Source: Klebsiella michiganensis
GTDB taxonomy: Bacteria; Pseudomonadota; Gammaproteobacteria; Enterobacterales; Enterobacteriaceae
Direction of reading: 5' to 3'
Length of the DNA stretch: 64,000 nt
Assembly: GCF_002925905.1 (NCBI RefSeq)
Contig: NZ_PRDB01000014.1
Span: forward strand, 62,001-126,000
This document shows positions 62,610-64,000 of the stretch, in pieces. Each line of letters begins with the position of its first letter. The stretch's first letter is position 1. Made by a program: the position numbers and the translations under genes. The notes below the pieces were generated by a model that worked only from the letters and a program-made list of their open reading frames with translations, was not told the DNA's origin and ran no database searches.

Positions 62610-64000
62610 ATGTGGGAGACGCGAGCGTTAGAACTGAATAATCAGGATATATGGAACTGGTCATCGGTATGCAATCTGGTCAGGTATGCCTCTCAGCATG
62701 GCTTTAATACTATCGTGGTGGGGCAGGCAGATCTCTTCGGTAAGCTGGTGTCCCCGAAGGGATATACGCCTTTTCACTATAACGATAGCGTTTCCAGCCA
62801 GCAGAGAGCGCGCTGTATCTACCTTAATCGTCTCGCCATGTATTGCCGCGAACAGGGGCTGCGATTTTATTTACAGGCAAAAGAGCTGGATTTCCCAACG
62901 GAATTGCTGTTGTCGCATAAGTATCTACTGGATAACCAGCAAGGGATCCTTTTTGATGTGGATTTCTGGAGCCGCTGGCTGACAGACAAAATTCGCGGCG
63001 TTTGTCAGGGAATTCCAGCTTTAACAGGGCTAATTATTGCGCTTTCCAGCACCGATGGTTTATTGCCGATTACGCGCCCTAAATGGGATATAAACGCCAG
63101 GGATGAGCCTGAAAATACCCGGCAACCGTCGCAAAGCTTTGTGCTCTATCGCCGTTGTTTTCAAGCGCTCAGCCAGGTGGTTACCGCACAAAATAAACAT
63201 CTGGTTTTGCGGGTTTTCCCTGCAAGTAATGATGATCTTGGTACCGTTCTCGATGCTATCGAGCCGCTTCCGCCAAGCGTTTCGGTATCGATCAAGTTAA
63301 CGCCAGAACGTTTCTGGCCAGCATTTCCAAATAATCCCGCACTGCTTCAGGTCACTATGCGAGACGTCTGGGTTGATATTGATTTAGCAGGCGAAGAGGT
63401 GGGCTGGGGCGTTATGCCTTTCTTGCGCATTGATGAGTTAAAAGGCCGACTGCTGTGGTGCCAAAGCGCGAATCCCAGAATCACCGGTGCGATATGCAAA
63501 ACCAGTTGGGAGAGCGTTGATAACCACTGGATACCGGAAACGTTAAGCGAATGCAATCTGTTTGCCTGTAGCCAGCTGTTAGGTCATGGTGCGGGAAAGA
63601 CCCAGGAGCAGCTGTTGGATCTCTGGCTGGCTGAGCGTTACGGCTGGTGCCCCGATGTTACAGTCGCCCGCCGTTTTCAGCAGCTACTTGAACAGGCAAC
63701 GGAGGTGCTTTACCAGGCGATTTATGTTCGCGATCACGTTTTTCACCGCCATAGTCAGCTACCGGAAAGCTATGGTCAGGCAGTATGGAGTTTGTACAGC
63801 CAGCTGGCGCGTAATCACTGGCTGCCGGGGTCGGCCCAGGATATCCACTTCACGCGTGACGATCCGCAAATATCGATGGAAAACCTCACGCGAATTGCGC
63901 AAGAGAAGGATGAGGTAGCGGCAGATGCCCTGAAGCTATGCGCGCAGGCGCTGGAGTTTGCCGAGAATGCCGCGTTTCCCACGGCGCTCTATCGGCTCTG
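62610..64000 (+). CDS. Large unrecognised protein, truncated by the window end
   Basis: An uninterrupted frame runs from an ATG at 62610 (GGAG eight bases upstream) to the window end, at least 463 residues, without a stop. It begins MWETRALELNNQDIWNWSSV, then VRYASQHGFNTIVVGQADLF and REQGLRFYLQAKEL, and has KTSWESVDNHWIPETLSECN and QAIYVRDHVFHRHSQLPESY further on. The layout (helix-turn, a strand ending FNTIVV, alternating segments) suggests a TIM-barrel glycoside hydrolase-like fold, but I see no certain catalytic signature. No signal peptide. It diverges from ppk across 177 bases. The family is unknown to me. Confidence 0.7.
   Translation, partial: MWETRALELNNQDIWNWSSVCNLVRYASQHGFNTIVVGQADLFGKLVSPKGYTPFHYNDSVSSQQRARCIYLNRLAMYCREQGLRFYLQAKELDFPTELLLSHKYLLDNQQGILFDVDFWSRWLTDKIRGVCQGIPALTGLIIALSSTDGLLPITRPKWDINARDEPENTRQPSQSFVLYRRCFQALSQVVTAQNKHLVLRVFPASNDDLGTVLDAIEPLPPSVSVSIKLTPERFWPAFPNNPALLQVTMRDVWVDIDLAGEEVGWGVMPFLRIDELKGRLLWCQSANPRITGAICKTSWESVDNHWIPETLSECNLFACSQLLGHGAGKTQEQLLDLWLAERYGWCPDVTVARRFQQLLEQATEVLYQAIYVRDHVFHRHSQLPESYGQAVWSLYSQLARNHWLPGSAQDIHFTRDDPQISMENLTRIAQEKDEVAADALKLCAQALEFAENAAFPTALYRL

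Overview
The window is enterobacterial chromosome carrying one integrated mobile element. The conserved genes run in the Escherichia/Klebsiella order: the end of hscA, fdx, iscX, pepB, sseB, sseA, yfhM, pbpC, ndk, rlmN, rodZ, ispG, hisS, yfgM, bamB, der, then after the element yfgJ, xseA, guaB, guaA, yfgG, yfgF, ppx and ppk. GC-rich codon use, a protealysin/emfourin pair between yfgJ and xseA, and an amidohydrolase/permease pair between sseA and yfhM suggest Klebsiella, Raoultella or a close relative rather than E. coli. This is inferred from content and order; no database search was run.

Region 1 (1-24.1 kb) is housekeeping. It holds the tail of the iron-sulfur assembly operon (hscA-fdx-iscX), aminopeptidase B, SseB, a mercaptopyruvate sulfurtransferase, a lineage-specific M20 hydrolase with its membrane protein, the alpha-2-macroglobulin/PBP1C pair yfhM-pbpC, nucleoside diphosphate kinase, and a long co-directional run from rlmN to der (rRNA/tRNA methylation, cell shape, isoprenoids, histidyl-tRNA synthetase, outer-membrane assembly, ribosome biogenesis).

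Region 2 (24,106-46,263; about 22.2 kb) is an integrated element in the 3' end of der. A perfect 27-bp direct repeat spans the last six der codons and its stop at the left end and recurs at the right end. The left half looks like a P4-type satellite: tyrosine integrase, a coupled unknown gene, AlpA, an AntA/AntB-type antirepressor, a DUF4222 gene, an Icd-like/Ash-like leader region with an internal terminator, several tiny coupled genes, a primase/helicase of about 920 residues (zinc ribbon, Toprim, P-loop) and a single-strand-binding protein. Two clusters of a 10-bp repeat (TGTTGGTTCA / CTGAACCAAC, 13 copies) flank the middle and resemble an iteron-type origin plus a second replication site. 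The right half is mosaic: a broken P2-type portal fragment, an AT-rich three-gene operon headed by a TIGR04255-type protein (the best candidate for an undescribed, possibly defensive, system), a lipoprotein, a lone tail tape-measure protein, other phage scraps separated by a repeated 11-mer, a ribbon-helix-helix-type regulator with a palindromic operator, a small secreted cysteine protein, and a second tyrosine integrase of a different subfamily next to the right attachment site.

Region 3 (46.3-64 kb) returns to the chromosome. It starts with a TonB-C-terminal-like exported protein and a TolA-domain-III-like lipoprotein, then yfgJ, the translationally coupled protealysin/emfourin pair, xseA diverging from the guaBA purine operon (PurR-type site at the promoter), a divergent MFS transporter/LysR pair, yfgG, the c-di-GMP phosphodiesterase yfgF, and the polyphosphate operon ppk-ppx. 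A large unrecognised gene diverges from ppk and runs off the end of the window.
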